A DNA stretch of 64,000 bases from Microcella frigidaquae. Lineage in GTDB: Bacteria > Actinomycetota > Actinomycetes > Actinomycetales > Microbacteriaceae. The translations under genes and the position numbers were made by a program. Location of the stretch: contig NZ_JACHBS010000001.1 of NCBI RefSeq assembly GCF_014200395.1, forward strand, positions 2,484,916-2,548,915. The letters are read 5' to 3'. The notes beneath the pieces are model-generated. The model was not told where the DNA came from. It worked only from the letters and a program-made list of their open reading frames with translations, and did not search any database. This document shows positions 1 through 7,837 of this stretch, in pieces (within the stretch, counting starts at the first letter, position 1; every line of letters starts with the position of its first letter).

Positions 1-144
1 GGCGACGAGATCGCGAAGCCCCAGCAACGCCGCTGCCGGATCCGGTGCGAGCCACGACAGAGACCGGAACTCGATCACGGTGGCGACATACTCGTGGTCT
101 TCCGGCGACCACGAGACCCGGTAGGTGTAGTGATCGTCACGCAT
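1..144 (-). CDS. HicB-family antitoxin, partial (3' end outside window)
   Basis: The first 48 codons are present on the minus strand, reading MRDDHYTYRVSWSPED and later EFRSLSWLAPDPAAAL. The pattern YTYRVxWSxED...EFxSLSWLAP is typical of actinobacterial HicB-type antitoxins (partial RNase H fold), which normally neutralise a HicA-like mRNA interferase. The ATG has an AAGGG Shine-Dalgarno about 6 bases upstream. The C-terminus, which would hold any DNA-binding domain, lies beyond base 1. No recognisable HicA toxin is encoded upstream, so any partner would be outside the window. Family assignment is by recognition of the N-terminal pattern only. Confidence 0.6.
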   Translation of the reverse strand, partial: MRDDHYTYRVSWSPEDHEYVATVIEFRSLSWLAPDPAAALLGLRDLVA

Positions 145-526
145 GGTTGCCCTTCGTCTCTCTGGGTTCGGCGTCCTCCGTCAGTCGATCGATCGGCGCG
201 GCGCGCATCTGCTGCAGGGCGCGATCAATCGTCCGCTGTGGTGTCACTAATGGTACCGCTCTTCGCTTGACATGGCGATAGTGTGCGCGGAAAGGCGCAT
301 GGTGGCTGGACGCGGCAGCAAGGTCGTGGTGAGAAGGCCGGCACAGGAGCTCTGAGGCGGGAGCGACCAGGCACGCAAGTTGTCGTGCAAGGCGTGGATG
401 CGTGACGGGCCGTGGATGCTCCTTCCCGCGTGTTCCCGAGGCCACCGAGTTGCACTGACGCAACGCTTGTGGCTCTCGCGCTTCATCTTGATGTGAGCTA
501 CCCTCACTCCAAAGAGAGGAGGCTCG
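145..526. other. Intergenic region without a supported gene
   Basis: Several open frames cross this stretch on both strands but none has both a convincing start and a recognisable product. The minus-strand frame ending at 137 could give a short peptide from a GTG near 246 that overlaps the antitoxin start, but there is no family support. The bases just before 527 hold the ribosome-binding site of the exonuclease gene. Confidence 0.4.
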
Positions 527-1753
527 ATGCCGGGGCCTGGATTCGCTGTCGTCGACCTGGAAACCACTGGCCTGTTCACCGGCGGCCACGATCGCGTCAT
601 CGAGATCGCGGTTGTGCACACGGACGAGAACGGCACGATCACGGGGGAATGGGAGACGCTCGTCAACCCGCAGCGCCATGTTGGCGCCGAACACGTGCAC
701 GGCATCCGCGCGGCCGATCTCATCGATGCGCCCACCTTTGCCGACATTGCCGACGATCTCGTTGACCTTCTCGCGGGTCGGGTGCTCGTCGCGCACAACG
801 CGCGATTCGACCGCGGCTTTCTCGCCGCCGAGTTCGGCCGCACGCCCCATCCGTTGCCTGACGACGCCCCGACGCTCTGCACGATGCAGCTGGCCCGCGA
901 TCTCATTCCCGGTGCCGGGCGAAGCCTCGCCGACTGCTGTGCCGCGTTCGACATTCCCCTCGACAACGCTCATCGTGCCCTCGTCGACGCGCACGCGACG
1001 GCCGAGCTTCTCGGTGGCTACATCGCCAGCACTGATCGCGAGTTCTGGTACGCCCGCATTGATCGGGCGTTGAACGTCGGCTGGCCGCCTCTCTCGCATC
1101 TGAGCAGGCGCGAGCGTTGGGTGGCGCGCGGGGCGAGCGCAGCATCCGTGCCGTTCTTGCAGCGCATTGCCGAGCGCCTGCCTGATGTCTCGGGTCCGGC
1201 CGAGCACATTGAGTACTTGGCGCTGCTCGACCGCTGCCTCATCGATCGCCACCTGTCTGAGCACGAGTCGCGCCAGCTCGCGGCCGTCGCGAACGAGCTC
1301 GGTATCGGGCGGGATACGGCCACCCGCTTGCACGTCGAGTACCTCGATCAGCTCGCCACGGTGGCGTGGAGTGACGGCGTGCTGTCAGCGACCGAGGTGG
1401 CAGATCTTGCGGCCGTCGCGGCGCTCTTGCAGGTGCCCGATGCTCTGCTCACTGCCGCCCTCGCTCCGCGTGAGCCCGCTGAGACCGTGTCAACAACGGA
1501 TGCTGCGACCACGCCCGGCGCGTTCACCCTGCCACCCGGCGCCATGGTGGTGTTGACCGGCGAGATGTCGCGCCCGCGCGCCGAGCTTGAGTCGGCCCTC
1601 ACAGCGGCGGGTTACCGCGTAGCCGGCGCCGTCTCGAAGAAGGTGTCGTTGTTGATCGCGGCCGACCCCGACTCGCTGTCGGGGAAGGCGCGCAAGGCGC
1701 GGGAGTACGGCATTCCCGTGGTGGGGGAGAGCCACCTGGCCCGGCTCCTGTAG
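527..1753 (+). CDS. DnaQ-like 3'-5' exonuclease with C-terminal BRCT domain
   Basis: The 408-aa protein opens with a DEDDh exonuclease domain (about residues 5-170). Exo I is VVDLETTG (D10, E12), Exo II lies in VAHNARFDRGF, and Exo III in the HRALVDAHATAELL stretch. This fold removes nucleotides from 3' ends and occurs in the epsilon subunit of DNA polymerase III and in stand-alone repair nucleases. The last 70 or so residues (from LPPGAMVVLTGEM) look like a BRCT domain, as in NAD-dependent ligases and some actinobacterial epsilon-like proteins. The ATG has a strong GAGAGGAGG site at correct spacing. A role in DNA repair is inferred; it is unlikely to be the replicative proofreader because of the BRCT fusion. 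Confidence 0.85.
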   Translation: MPGPGFAVVDLETTGLFTGGHDRVIEIAVVHTDENGTITGEWETLVNPQRHVGAEHVHGIRAADLIDAPTFADIADDLVDLLAGRVLVAHNARFDRGFLAAEFGRTPHPLPDDAPTLCTMQLARDLIPGAGRSLADCCAAFDIPLDNAHRALVDAHATAELLGGYIASTDREFWYARIDRALNVGWPPLSHLSRRERWVARGASAASVPFLQRIAERLPDVSGPAEHIEYLALLDRCLIDRHLSEHESRQLAAVANELGIGRDTATRLHVEYLDQLATVAWSDGVLSATEVADLAAVAALLQVPDALLTAALAPREPAETVSTTDAATTPGAFTLPPGAMVVLTGEMSRPRAELESALTAAGYRVAGAVSKKVSLLIAADPDSLSGKARKAREYGIPVVGESHLARLL

Positions 1754-1842
1754 CGCCGCACGCGGGTGTGGAGCGCTTCTCGACTTGTGTCCAGGCTCGG
1801 GCTAGACTCGAGGCGTCGCCCGATGCGTCGGGAGTGAAAGTG

Positions 1843-1881
1843 AACCCCGGGAGTTCCTGTGTTGTCACAGGGCCCGGGGTT
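1843..1881. terminator. Nested hairpin between convergent genes (bidirectional terminator candidate)
   Basis: AACCCCGGG at 1843-1851 pairs perfectly with CCCGGGGTT at 1873-1881, and inside it CCTGTG (1856-1861) pairs with CACAGG (1866-1871) around a TTGT loop. It sits between the exonuclease gene ending at 1753 and the convergent gene ending at 1889, as expected for a two-way terminator. A possible promoter (TCGACT, 17 bases, TAGACT) just upstream leaves open a short RNA instead. Confidence 0.55.
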
Positions 1882-1888
1882 TCGCGCG

Positions 1889-2482
1889 TCATGGTCTGGT
1901 TCGAACAATCGTGAGTGCCGACAGTCGAGATGAGTTCGCCGCAGGCATGGTCAGATCAGATGCCACCGCTCCCGCGACGATATCCGCGGCCCACAGGGCG
2001 GGGTTTGTCGGTCCGGCTTCGTGAGTGATGCGGATGCGGCTGCCGGGCACCTGCCGCGAACGCATGGCGAGGAAGTGGTCGATGTCTCGCTGGTCGTCTG
2101 CTGCACCTCGCGATTCGGCAACAATCTCAGAGACGTCGCGCACGGTGAGCTCCTGAACCAGGCGTTCCATGCACAGTCTCCGGCGGCGCTCGAGTCGCTC
2201 CCCACTCAGCGCGTGATGGACGACGACGACGAATCGAGCGTCAGCCGTGTCGAGCTCATCGAGGGCAACAGCTCGAAGCCGTGACCTCTTCGGGATGTCA
2301 CGCCAATGCAGCTTTCGGGCGGCCGTTGGCTTGAGGGCGAGCATGCTCGCACTGAGGTCGGCAGCAGCTTCGATCGAGCAGATCGCGGCGGCCAGGAGGT
2401 AGGTGTTGGGCACTCCGCCTACCGACGCCGTCGCCTCATCGACGAAAGCAATGACGCGTGAGGTTGACGCGGGGCCGTGCAC
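1889..2482 (-). CDS. Hypothetical protein, possibly DUF3800-like
   Basis: A 197-aa protein beginning at a GTG; an in-frame TAG 9-11 bases before it (codons TAG GGT TCG CGA) rules out a longer start. The N-terminal VIAFVDEA strand, the HWRDIPKR segment and the late ALWAADIVAGAVA helix resemble the general layout of DUF3800 proteins, thought to have an RNase H-like fold and often found near mobile or defence genes. This is a weak match. The gene is convergent with the exonuclease gene, and IS copy 1 lies about 56 bases upstream of its start, so it could have lost or gained a promoter there. No function is assigned. Confidence 0.55.
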   Translation of the reverse strand: MHGPASTSRVIAFVDEATASVGGVPNTYLLAAAICSIEAAADLSASMLALKPTAARKLHWRDIPKRSRLRAVALDELDTADARFVVVVHHALSGERLERRRRLCMERLVQELTVRDVSEIVAESRGAADDQRDIDHFLAMRSRQVPGSRIRITHEAGPTNPALWAADIVAGAVASDLTMPAANSSRLSALTIVRTRP

Positions 2483-2538
2483 TCGCGAACCCTAGTTGTC
2501 GACAGGCAGTCGCGCGAGAACTCTCCACGAGAGGGCGA

Positions 2539-3948
2539 GCCTGAGTCCCGTGGGGTGGTGGACTTTCCGGTCCTGAGCGTCGTGTCGTTGACGTGAGGGG
2601 CCACCGTGCGATGGTCAGTGAGAACGACCAAGTTACTCACGACAGGAGATCGCACGATGGCCCTCAATCAGTCTGCCCTGCTTCAGCTGCTCGCCGAGCT
2701 GAAACTCACCGACACCACCGACCGCATCCGTCAGATGACCGAACGGCTCTACCAAGAACTGATCGACGCCGAAGCCGCGTCGGTGATCGGCGCCGGACCC
2801 TACGAGCGCACCGCCGAGCGCGTTGCGACTCGCAACGGGGCGAGGTTGCGCACCCTGTCGACCACTGCGGGAGATCTGGAGTTGCGGATCCCGAAGCTGC
2901 GGGCCGGCAGTTTCTTTCCGTCGTTGTTGGAGCGGCGCCGCCGGGTCGATCAGGCGCTGTTCGCCGTGGTGATGGAGGCCTACCTGCACGGCGTCTCCAC
3001 CCGCAAGGTTGACGATCTGGTCAAGGCGCTCGGCGCCGACACGGGCATCTCGAAGTCCGAGGTGTCTCGCATCTGCGCCGGCCTGGACGCGACGGTTGCG
3101 GCATTCCGCGACCGATCCCTGTCTCAGATCGCCTACCCCTACGTCTTCTTGGACGCCACCTATTGCAAGGTTCGCATCGACGGGCGGGTGGTGTCTCAAG
3201 CGGTTGTGGTCGCGATCGGGATCACCGCTGACGGGCACCGTCAGGTGCTCGGCTTTGACGTGGGCGACAGCGAAACGGAGGAGTTCTGGAAAGCGTTCCT
3301 GCGATCGTTGAAAGCTCGAGGGCTTTCCGGGGTGAAGCTGGTGATCTCCGACGCGCACGCGGGTTTGAAAGCAGCTATCGCGGTGGTGGTGCAGGGAGCG
3401 GCCTGGCAGCGGTGCCGCGTGCATTTCATGCGCAACGTGCTCACCGTCCTGCCTAAGGGTCGGCAGGAGATGGTGGCCTCGATCATCCGCACGATCTTCG
3501 CCCAACCCGACGCTGAGCATATTGACGCGCAGTTCGAGGAGGTTGCTCGCATGATCGACCGCGTTCACCCCAAGGCTGCCCAGATGCTCCACGATGCCCG
3601 AGCCGACGTGCTGGCGTTCAAGCACTTCCCCGCCCGGCATTGGCGGCAGATCTGGTCGACGAATCCGCTGGAACGGCTGAACCGTGAGATCAAACGTCGC
3701 ACCGACGTCGTCGGAGTGTTCCCGAACACTGCCAGCCTGCTGCGCCTGACCGGCGCCGTTTTGATCGAGCAGCACGACGAATGGGAAGCTGGCGACCGCC
3801 GTTACTTTTCCGAAGCGTCCATGGCCGAACTCACCGCCACCAGCTCGGTCGAGGACGCGGTGATGCTGCCCGAGATCACGGCCGCCTAGACTGCAGCCAG
3901 CTGATCATCGCGTGGAAACGAAAGACCACCACTCAGCGGGACGTGGCC
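2539..3948 (+). mobile_element. IS256-family insertion sequence, copy 1 (1410 bp)
   Basis: Bounded by an 8-bp target duplication GAGGGCGA (2531-2538 and 3949-3956). The inner parts of the ends are inverted repeats: 2545-2567 matches the reverse complement of 3920-3942 at about 19 of 23 positions, with shared GTCCCG and GTGGTGG blocks. It carries one transposase gene. It is in the opposite orientation to copies 2 and 3. It appears to sit between genes rather than inside one. Confidence 0.95.
2657..3889 (+). CDS. IS256-family (Mutator-type) transposase, copy 1
   Basis: A 410-aa DDE transposase. The start is the ATG in MALNQSALLQLL, preceded by an AGGAG site 7 bases upstream. DATYCKVR carries the first catalytic Asp, VISDAHAGLKAAI the second, and the C-terminal region with WSTNPLERLNREIKRRT contains the conserved IS256-type signature near the Glu. 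It cuts and moves the IS by recognising the terminal inverted repeats, leaving 8-9 bp duplications. The reading frame is intact and near-identical in all three copies, so it is probably active or was so recently. Confidence 0.95.
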   Translation: MALNQSALLQLLAELKLTDTTDRIRQMTERLYQELIDAEAASVIGAGPYERTAERVATRNGARLRTLSTTAGDLELRIPKLRAGSFFPSLLERRRRVDQALFAVVMEAYLHGVSTRKVDDLVKALGADTGISKSEVSRICAGLDATVAAFRDRSLSQIAYPYVFLDATYCKVRIDGRVVSQAVVVAIGITADGHRQVLGFDVGDSETEEFWKAFLRSLKARGLSGVKLVISDAHAGLKAAIAVVVQGAAWQRCRVHFMRNVLTVLPKGRQEMVASIIRTIFAQPDAEHIDAQFEEVARMIDRVHPKAAQMLHDARADVLAFKHFPARHWRQIWSTNPLERLNREIKRRTDVVGVFPNTASLLRLTGAVLIEQHDEWEAGDRRYFSEASMAELTATSSVEDAVMLPEITAA

Positions 3949-4051
3949 GAGGGCGAGCTTTCTGAGACCGAAGGACGCACGCCAAAGCGAATGTCGGTGG
4001 TGCCTGCAACACACTCAGTCAGTGGCAGAGAGTGCGCCGCCGCCACCCATC

Positions 4052-4080
4052 TTGACAATAACGCACTTGCGCGCTAACGT
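4052..4080 (+). promoter_or_regulatory. Strong sigma70-type promoter of the vWA/HDAC operon
   Basis: A consensus -35 TTGACA (4052-4057), a 17-base spacer and -10 TAACGT (4075-4080). Transcription would start near 4087, giving a leader of about 170 bases before the ATG at 4256. A putative NrtR operator fills the spacer and overlaps the -10, the expected position for repression. Confidence 0.7.
4062..4077 (+). promoter_or_regulatory. Putative NrtR operator, site 1 (CGC-N5-CGCGCTAA)
   Basis: CGCACTTGCGCGCTAA. The same CGC-N5-CGCGCTAA pattern occurs at 29987-30002 and 34431-34446, both next to the ADP-ribose cluster and the nrtR-like gene. It is imperfectly palindromic (TAACGC against GCGCTAA). 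Its place inside the promoter spacer supports a repressor site. Binding by the Nudix regulator encoded at 33429-34418 is inferred. Confidence 0.55.
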
Positions 4081-4144
4081 TACCTCAGTAATGCACAACT
4101 CAACACCAGGTCTTCAGAAGGGCCGGCCGCAGTAGCGGTCGGTA

Positions 4145-4212
4145 CCGGCAACCGGCTCCCGGGCACGGTGCTCCAACGACCTGCTCCGCCTCAGGCGGAG
4201 AAACCCGGGAGG
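4145..4212 (+). promoter_or_regulatory. Structured 5' leader (possible cis-regulatory RNA)
   Basis: CTCCCGGG (4156-4163) pairs perfectly with CCCGGGAG (4204-4211), enclosing a perfect 7-bp hairpin CTCCGCC-TCA-GGCGGAG (4184-4200). A small CCGG-CAA-CCGG stem precedes it at 4145-4155. The outer stem ends about 45 bases before the start codon. It could be an attenuator, an mRNA-stability element or a riboswitch; no known class was recognised. Confidence 0.4.
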
Positions 4213-4255
4213 TCAGTCAGGCCTCCGACTCGCATCCCACGAATCAGGAGGATTC

Positions 4256-5074
4256 ATGACCGACGCCACTTCTCCCCGCGCTGGCAACGGCGACGACTCG
4301 ATCGACATCGACCGGATCATCCGCCCGTTCGTCGTCGGCGGTCTCGCCGGGTACGACGAGGATGAGGCTCATTCGGCAGAGCCGACCGACGAGGTCGTCG
4401 CCCGCACCGCCCTGCTGCTCTGCATCGACCGCAGCGGCTCGATGCAGAGCATCCGCGACGACATGATCGGCGGGCTGCAGGGCATGCTCGACGCGCAGGC
4501 CGCGCTGCCCGGTCGTGCCACCGTCGACATCGTCACGTTCGACGCCGAGGTCGAGCTGCAGTGCTCGATGGCCGACATCAGCGAGGCCCGCATCCGGCTC
4601 GAACCGCGCGGATCGACCGCCCTGCACGACGCCCTCGGCGACGCCATCACCGGCTTCGGCACCGCGCTCGACGCTCTGCCCGAGATCGCCCGACCCGACG
4701 TCGTGCAGGTCATCGTCGTCACCGACGGGCACGAGAACGCCAGCCGCCGCTACAGCGCCGCCCAGGTGCGCGAGCTCGTCGAGCGCCAGCAGCGCGACCA
4801 CGGGTGGGAGTTCGTCTTCCTCGGCGCGGGGCAAGACGCCGTGCTCACCGGCACGCGACTCGGCTTCGACGCCGGCAGCAGCATGACCTACACCGCGAAG
4901 GGCGAGCAGGTCGGCGGCATGTCCGACGCACTCAGCCGCTACGTCACCGACGTGCGGATGAGCAAGAAGCAGCTCTTCCTCGAGGCCGAGCGCCGCGCCG
5001 CCGCCGAAGAGGCCGACCGCCGCCGCGCCGAGCAGGAGCAGGGCGACGCCGACACCGCGGGCGGTGCCCGATGA
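4256..5074 (+). CDS. von Willebrand factor A (vWA) domain protein A
   Basis: A 272-aa protein with an acidic 50-residue N-terminal extension followed by a vWA domain (about residues 51-235). The MIDAS metal site is visible as DRSGS (D58), the RGSTAL threonine and VTDGHEN. Such domains bind protein partners through a divalent metal. The charged C-terminal tail (rich in Ala, Glu, Arg) is probably helical. It is strikingly similar to the vWA protein at 32731-33432: both share IDRSGSMQ.IRDDM.GGL, LEPRG.TAL.DALGD and VFLGAGQDA/VYLGAGQDA segments. First gene of a four-gene operon; its AGGAGG ribosome-binding site is strong and the stop overlaps the next start (ATGA). Its partner and role are unknown, but the paralogue lies in an ADP-ribose cluster. 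Confidence 0.85.
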   Translation: MTDATSPRAGNGDDSIDIDRIIRPFVVGGLAGYDEDEAHSAEPTDEVVARTALLLCIDRSGSMQSIRDDMIGGLQGMLDAQAALPGRATVDIVTFDAEVELQCSMADISEARIRLEPRGSTALHDALGDAITGFGTALDALPEIARPDVVQVIVVTDGHENASRRYSAAQVRELVERQQRDHGWEFVFLGAGQDAVLTGTRLGFDAGSSMTYTAKGEQVGGMSDALSRYVTDVRMSKKQLFLEAERRAAAEEADRRRAEQEQGDADTAGGAR

Positions 5075-6120
5075 GCGCCCCCGACGAGATGCCGATCGTC
5101 ACTCGATCGTTCGAGCTCTGGAACCGCCTCAAGGCTCTCGGTCAGCGCATCGAGAGGGGCGTCGCGCTCATCGAGAGCGACGGCGTGCGGATGCCCGCCC
5201 TCCGTCTCGCCGACCGCCTCGAGTCGCCCGGCTACAGCCGGCTGCTCGAGCTGGTCGCACGCGGCGACGAGGCCGCCGTCGACCTCGCCACCCGGAGGTT
5301 CACCCTCGAGGTGCACCGCAGCACCGAGGCGGCCGCGCGCCGCCGCGCGGTCGACCTCGCGCTGAGCCTGCTCGTCGACACTGCGATCGCCACCCAGCGA
5401 TCGACCACGATCGTGCTCGACCGCGGCCTCGGCGAGCCGGGCGATCAGGGGCACCACCCGGGCGGCCTCTACCTCTGCATCGACCGCTGGCAGAACGGCG
5501 AGGTCGTGGCGAGCATCGTCACCGACTACGCCGACGTCGTGCCGCGCGAGGGCCTCAACTCGGCGCTGCTGAGCCTGGCCTCGTGGTGGACGATTCCGAC
5601 GGCGGCGCCGCACAAGCCGATCTTCCGCAAGACATGGGCCGCGCCAACCGCCGACGTGAGCGCGCTGATCGCGGCCGCCGTGGCGCTCGCGGTCGTGCAG
5701 GTTCTCGACGCGGTGGGCGGGCAGCCGGTGGCGCTGCGGCACACGCTGCGCGGGCATCCCGTCGTGCGGCACCTGAAAGAGCCGCCGTTCGCGCGCCTCG
5801 ACCCGGCCGCCGACCGCAGCATCGCCCGCGCGATCGTGCGCATTCCGCGCGAGCACTGGAAGGTGCCGACACCGGCCGAGACCGACCCGCGCGTCGAGAC
5901 CGAGACCGTGCGCGCCACCGTCGCCAACGCCGAGCGGCAGGCGGGTGAGGCCGACGACGAGCTCAGCCTGATGGCGCTCGGCGACGTGCTGACGCACCTC
6001 GACGAGCGCCGCGCCTACGAGGGCGCCCTGCTCGACTGGCTGGCCGTCATGGCCCAGCAGCGCGACGCCCTCGCGCACCTCACCGCTCGTGCCCAGACCC
6101 CCGAAGGAGACCCCCGATGA
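5071..6120 (+). CDS. Uncharacterised protein, second gene of vWA/HDAC operon
   Basis: A 349-aa protein starting at the ATG that overlaps the vWA stop codon; the frame is open upstream, but this start is supported by the ATGA coupling seen throughout the operon. No domain was recognised. It has Arg- and Ala-rich helical N-terminal segments, a central LYLCIDRWQNGEVVASIVTDYADV strand-rich part, a conserved-looking ASWWTIPTAAPHKPIFRKTW motif, a small hydrophobic helix VSALIAAAVALAVVQVLDAV and a charged helical C-terminus. No signal peptide. Co-translation with a vWA protein and a deacetylase suggests they act together, perhaps with the vWA protein as scaffold. Confidence 0.75.
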   Translation: MSAPDEMPIVTRSFELWNRLKALGQRIERGVALIESDGVRMPALRLADRLESPGYSRLLELVARGDEAAVDLATRRFTLEVHRSTEAAARRRAVDLALSLLVDTAIATQRSTTIVLDRGLGEPGDQGHHPGGLYLCIDRWQNGEVVASIVTDYADVVPREGLNSALLSLASWWTIPTAAPHKPIFRKTWAAPTADVSALIAAAVALAVVQVLDAVGGQPVALRHTLRGHPVVRHLKEPPFARLDPAADRSIARAIVRIPREHWKVPTPAETDPRVETETVRATVANAERQAGEADDELSLMALGDVLTHLDERRAYEGALLDWLAVMAQQRDALAHLTARAQTPEGDPR

Positions 6121-7148
6121 CCACCCCCCTCACGATCGCCTACAGCGACGTCTACCTCGACTGGATGCTCGGCGCCGGTGATGGCGAGCACCCCACTGAC
6201 CCGGTGCGCGCGCAGCTCGCCACCGAGCGCCTGCTCGCCCGCTTCGGGCGGGCCGGCTCGAGCGCGGCCGTGGATGGCGGCGTGCGAGTTCTCGACCCGC
6301 TGGGCGTGCCGGTGGAGCGGGCGCGTGCGGCGATCGAGAGCATCCACGATGCCGCGTATGTGGCGCGCGTGATCGATGACGGCGTCAGCGGCGAGTGGCT
6401 GGGCGAACGCCCCGAACTGGGCCTGACGGCGCTCGCGATGTTCGCCGGCACGATGGCGCTCGTCGACGAGCTGGTGGCCGGCCGGGCGCGCGTCGGCTTC
6501 AACCCGCAGGGTGCCAAGCATCACGCGGCGCGCGACCGCAGTGCGGGGTTCTGCGTGTTCAACGACATGGCGTGGGCGGCCCTCGAGCTCGAGCGGAAGG
6601 GGCTGCGGCCGCTGTATCTCGACTGGGACATCCACGCCGGCGATGGCGTGCAGCACCTGCTGGCTGACACGGCGATTCCGACGCTGAGCATCCATGGGCA
6701 CTCGACGTATCCGTTCGACCCGGCGACGATCGACGTCGCCGCGGCGGGGGAGGGGCGTCGCCACACTCGGCACGACCCGGCGCGGGCGATCTACAACTGG
6801 GGTCTCAACGTCGGTGACGGGGACGAGCACCTGCTCTGGGCGCTCGAGGAGGCGCGCGCGGTGATCGACGCGCACCAGCCGGGAGTGATCCTGCTCGCTG
6901 CCGGCGCTGACGGGCTGGTCGGCAGCCCGCTCGGCACCGGCGCCTACACGCAGGCCGGCTTCGTGGCCGCGGCTGGCGTGGTCGCCGAGCTGGCCGCCCG
7001 CCACAGCGAGGGCCGCGTGCTCGTCGGCGGAGCGGGCGGCTACCAGCCACGCACCGAGACTCCGCGCGCCTGGGCGAACGTGGTCGGCGTGTTGCACGCC
7101 GGGCTCGATGCGGCTGTCAACCTCGGCGCCGAGGCGGTGACCCGATGA
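6117..7148 (+). CDS. Histone-deacetylase-family (AcuC-like) hydrolase
   Basis: The 343-aa protein has the full set of zinc-hydrolase motifs of the HDAC/AcuC/AphA superfamily: a His pair in PQGAKHHAARD, GFCVFND, the zinc-binding LDWDIHAGDGVQ (Asp and His), a third zinc Asp in LLAAGADGLVGSPLG and the GGAGGYQP loop with the transition-state Tyr. These enzymes remove acetyl or other acyl groups from lysine, polyamines or small molecules. Substrate cannot be read from sequence. Given the apparent co-regulation with ADP-ribose genes, an acetylated ADP-ribose derivative or an acetylated protein are possible substrates (inference). ATGA overlaps on both sides show translational coupling. Confidence 0.88.
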   Translation: MTTPLTIAYSDVYLDWMLGAGDGEHPTDPVRAQLATERLLARFGRAGSSAAVDGGVRVLDPLGVPVERARAAIESIHDAAYVARVIDDGVSGEWLGERPELGLTALAMFAGTMALVDELVAGRARVGFNPQGAKHHAARDRSAGFCVFNDMAWAALELERKGLRPLYLDWDIHAGDGVQHLLADTAIPTLSIHGHSTYPFDPATIDVAAAGEGRRHTRHDPARAIYNWGLNVGDGDEHLLWALEEARAVIDAHQPGVILLAAGADGLVGSPLGTGAYTQAGFVAAAGVVAELAARHSEGRVLVGGAGGYQPRTETPRAWANVVGVLHAGLDAAVNLGAEAVTR

Positions 7149-7708
7149 GCCCCGAGAAGAAGCAGCCGGAGTTCACCGAGGAGGAGATCACCCACGCCCT
7201 GAACATGGGCGGCCCGCTGAAGCCGATCCACGTGCCGATCGGGCGCGCGGCCGAGCATCCGCTGCTCAAGCACGCGGTCATCGAAGACGGCAACTACGTG
7301 ACCTGGCCGGGCTTCACCCCTCGGCAGGTGCGAGTGGCGCGCGACACAGTGACCCTGCACGTGCAGACCGGGGCGCCGTACTTCTCGATGCCGCCGCGCA
7401 TCAACGCCGACTGGTGGCTGCCGCCGAACCCGACGCGGGATGACCTGCGCGCGACCTACGGACGCGTCGCCGACCTGCAGCGCTGGTACCTGGTCATCGA
7501 CCCGATCGTGCACCCCGCCCAGGTCACCCTGGTCACGTCGTTCAGCGTGGAGGGGGAGCGCACCTTCCTGCAGCGCGCGCATCGCCCGGGGTGGATGCCC
7601 CTGCCGGCAGCCGCGTTCGTCGACATGCTCGACAACCCCGAGCTGGTGGTCACCCCGACCGACCAGATCACGGCGGACACGTGGGAGCAGATCTGGCGGG
7701 ACCGATGA
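7145..7708 (+). CDS. Uncharacterised 187-aa protein, last gene of vWA/HDAC operon
   Basis: The start ATG overlaps the stop of the deacetylase gene. No domain was recognised. The protein is soluble-looking, with a charged N-terminus (KKQPEFTEEEITHAL), many prolines and aromatic residues, and motifs such as GNYVTWPGF, PPRINADWWLPP and LQRWYLVIDP. There is no membrane segment or signal peptide. It ends the operon, followed by a hairpin terminator candidate. Its conservation with the vWA/HDAC genes in other genomes would be the main clue to role. Confidence 0.75.
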   Translation: MSPEKKQPEFTEEEITHALNMGGPLKPIHVPIGRAAEHPLLKHAVIEDGNYVTWPGFTPRQVRVARDTVTLHVQTGAPYFSMPPRINADWWLPPNPTRDDLRATYGRVADLQRWYLVIDPIVHPAQVTLVTSFSVEGERTFLQRAHRPGWMPLPAAAFVDMLDNPELVVTPTDQITADTWEQIWRDR

Positions 7709-7719
7709 ACGTCCTTGTG

Positions 7720-7750
7720 CACGGGGCGGACTCTTCGCCGACACCCCGTG
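7720..7750 (+). terminator. Hairpin terminator candidate after vWA/HDAC operon
   Basis: CACGGGG at 7720-7726 pairs with CCCCGTG at 7744-7750, with an inner CGG/CCG extension around CTCTTCG. It lies 12 bases after the stop of the last gene. There is no U-tract, as is common in high-GC actinobacteria. Confidence 0.5.
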
Positions 7751-7786
7751 CCTTCTCGGTAGGGCGGTGATGTCGGCGTTACTTCA

Positions 7787-7792
7787 TAGACT
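7787..7792 (+). promoter_or_regulatory. Possible -10 element of the BREX operon
   Basis: TAGACT fits the TANNNT pattern of actinobacterial -10 elements and lies 46 bases before the predicted brxA start. No good -35 is visible at 16-18 bases upstream, so the call is weak. No BrxR-type regulator gene is present in the window. Confidence 0.3.
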
Positions 7793-7837
7793 GTCTCAAC
7801 TATCGATTGCCGTCAGATTCACGCCGGGGAGGCGCCG

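Noticed and set aside
2633..3775. Long open frame (380 codons) antisense to the IS transposase, repeated in all three copies
   Set aside because: It is a codon-bias shadow of the transposase in high-GC DNA, has no recognisable domain and repeats only because the IS repeats.
4561..5070. Longer N-terminus for the second gene of the vWA/HDAC operon
   Set aside because: The frame is open but Arg-rich and fully overlaps the vWA gene; the ATGA overlap at 5071 gives a coupled start like the other genes of the operon.
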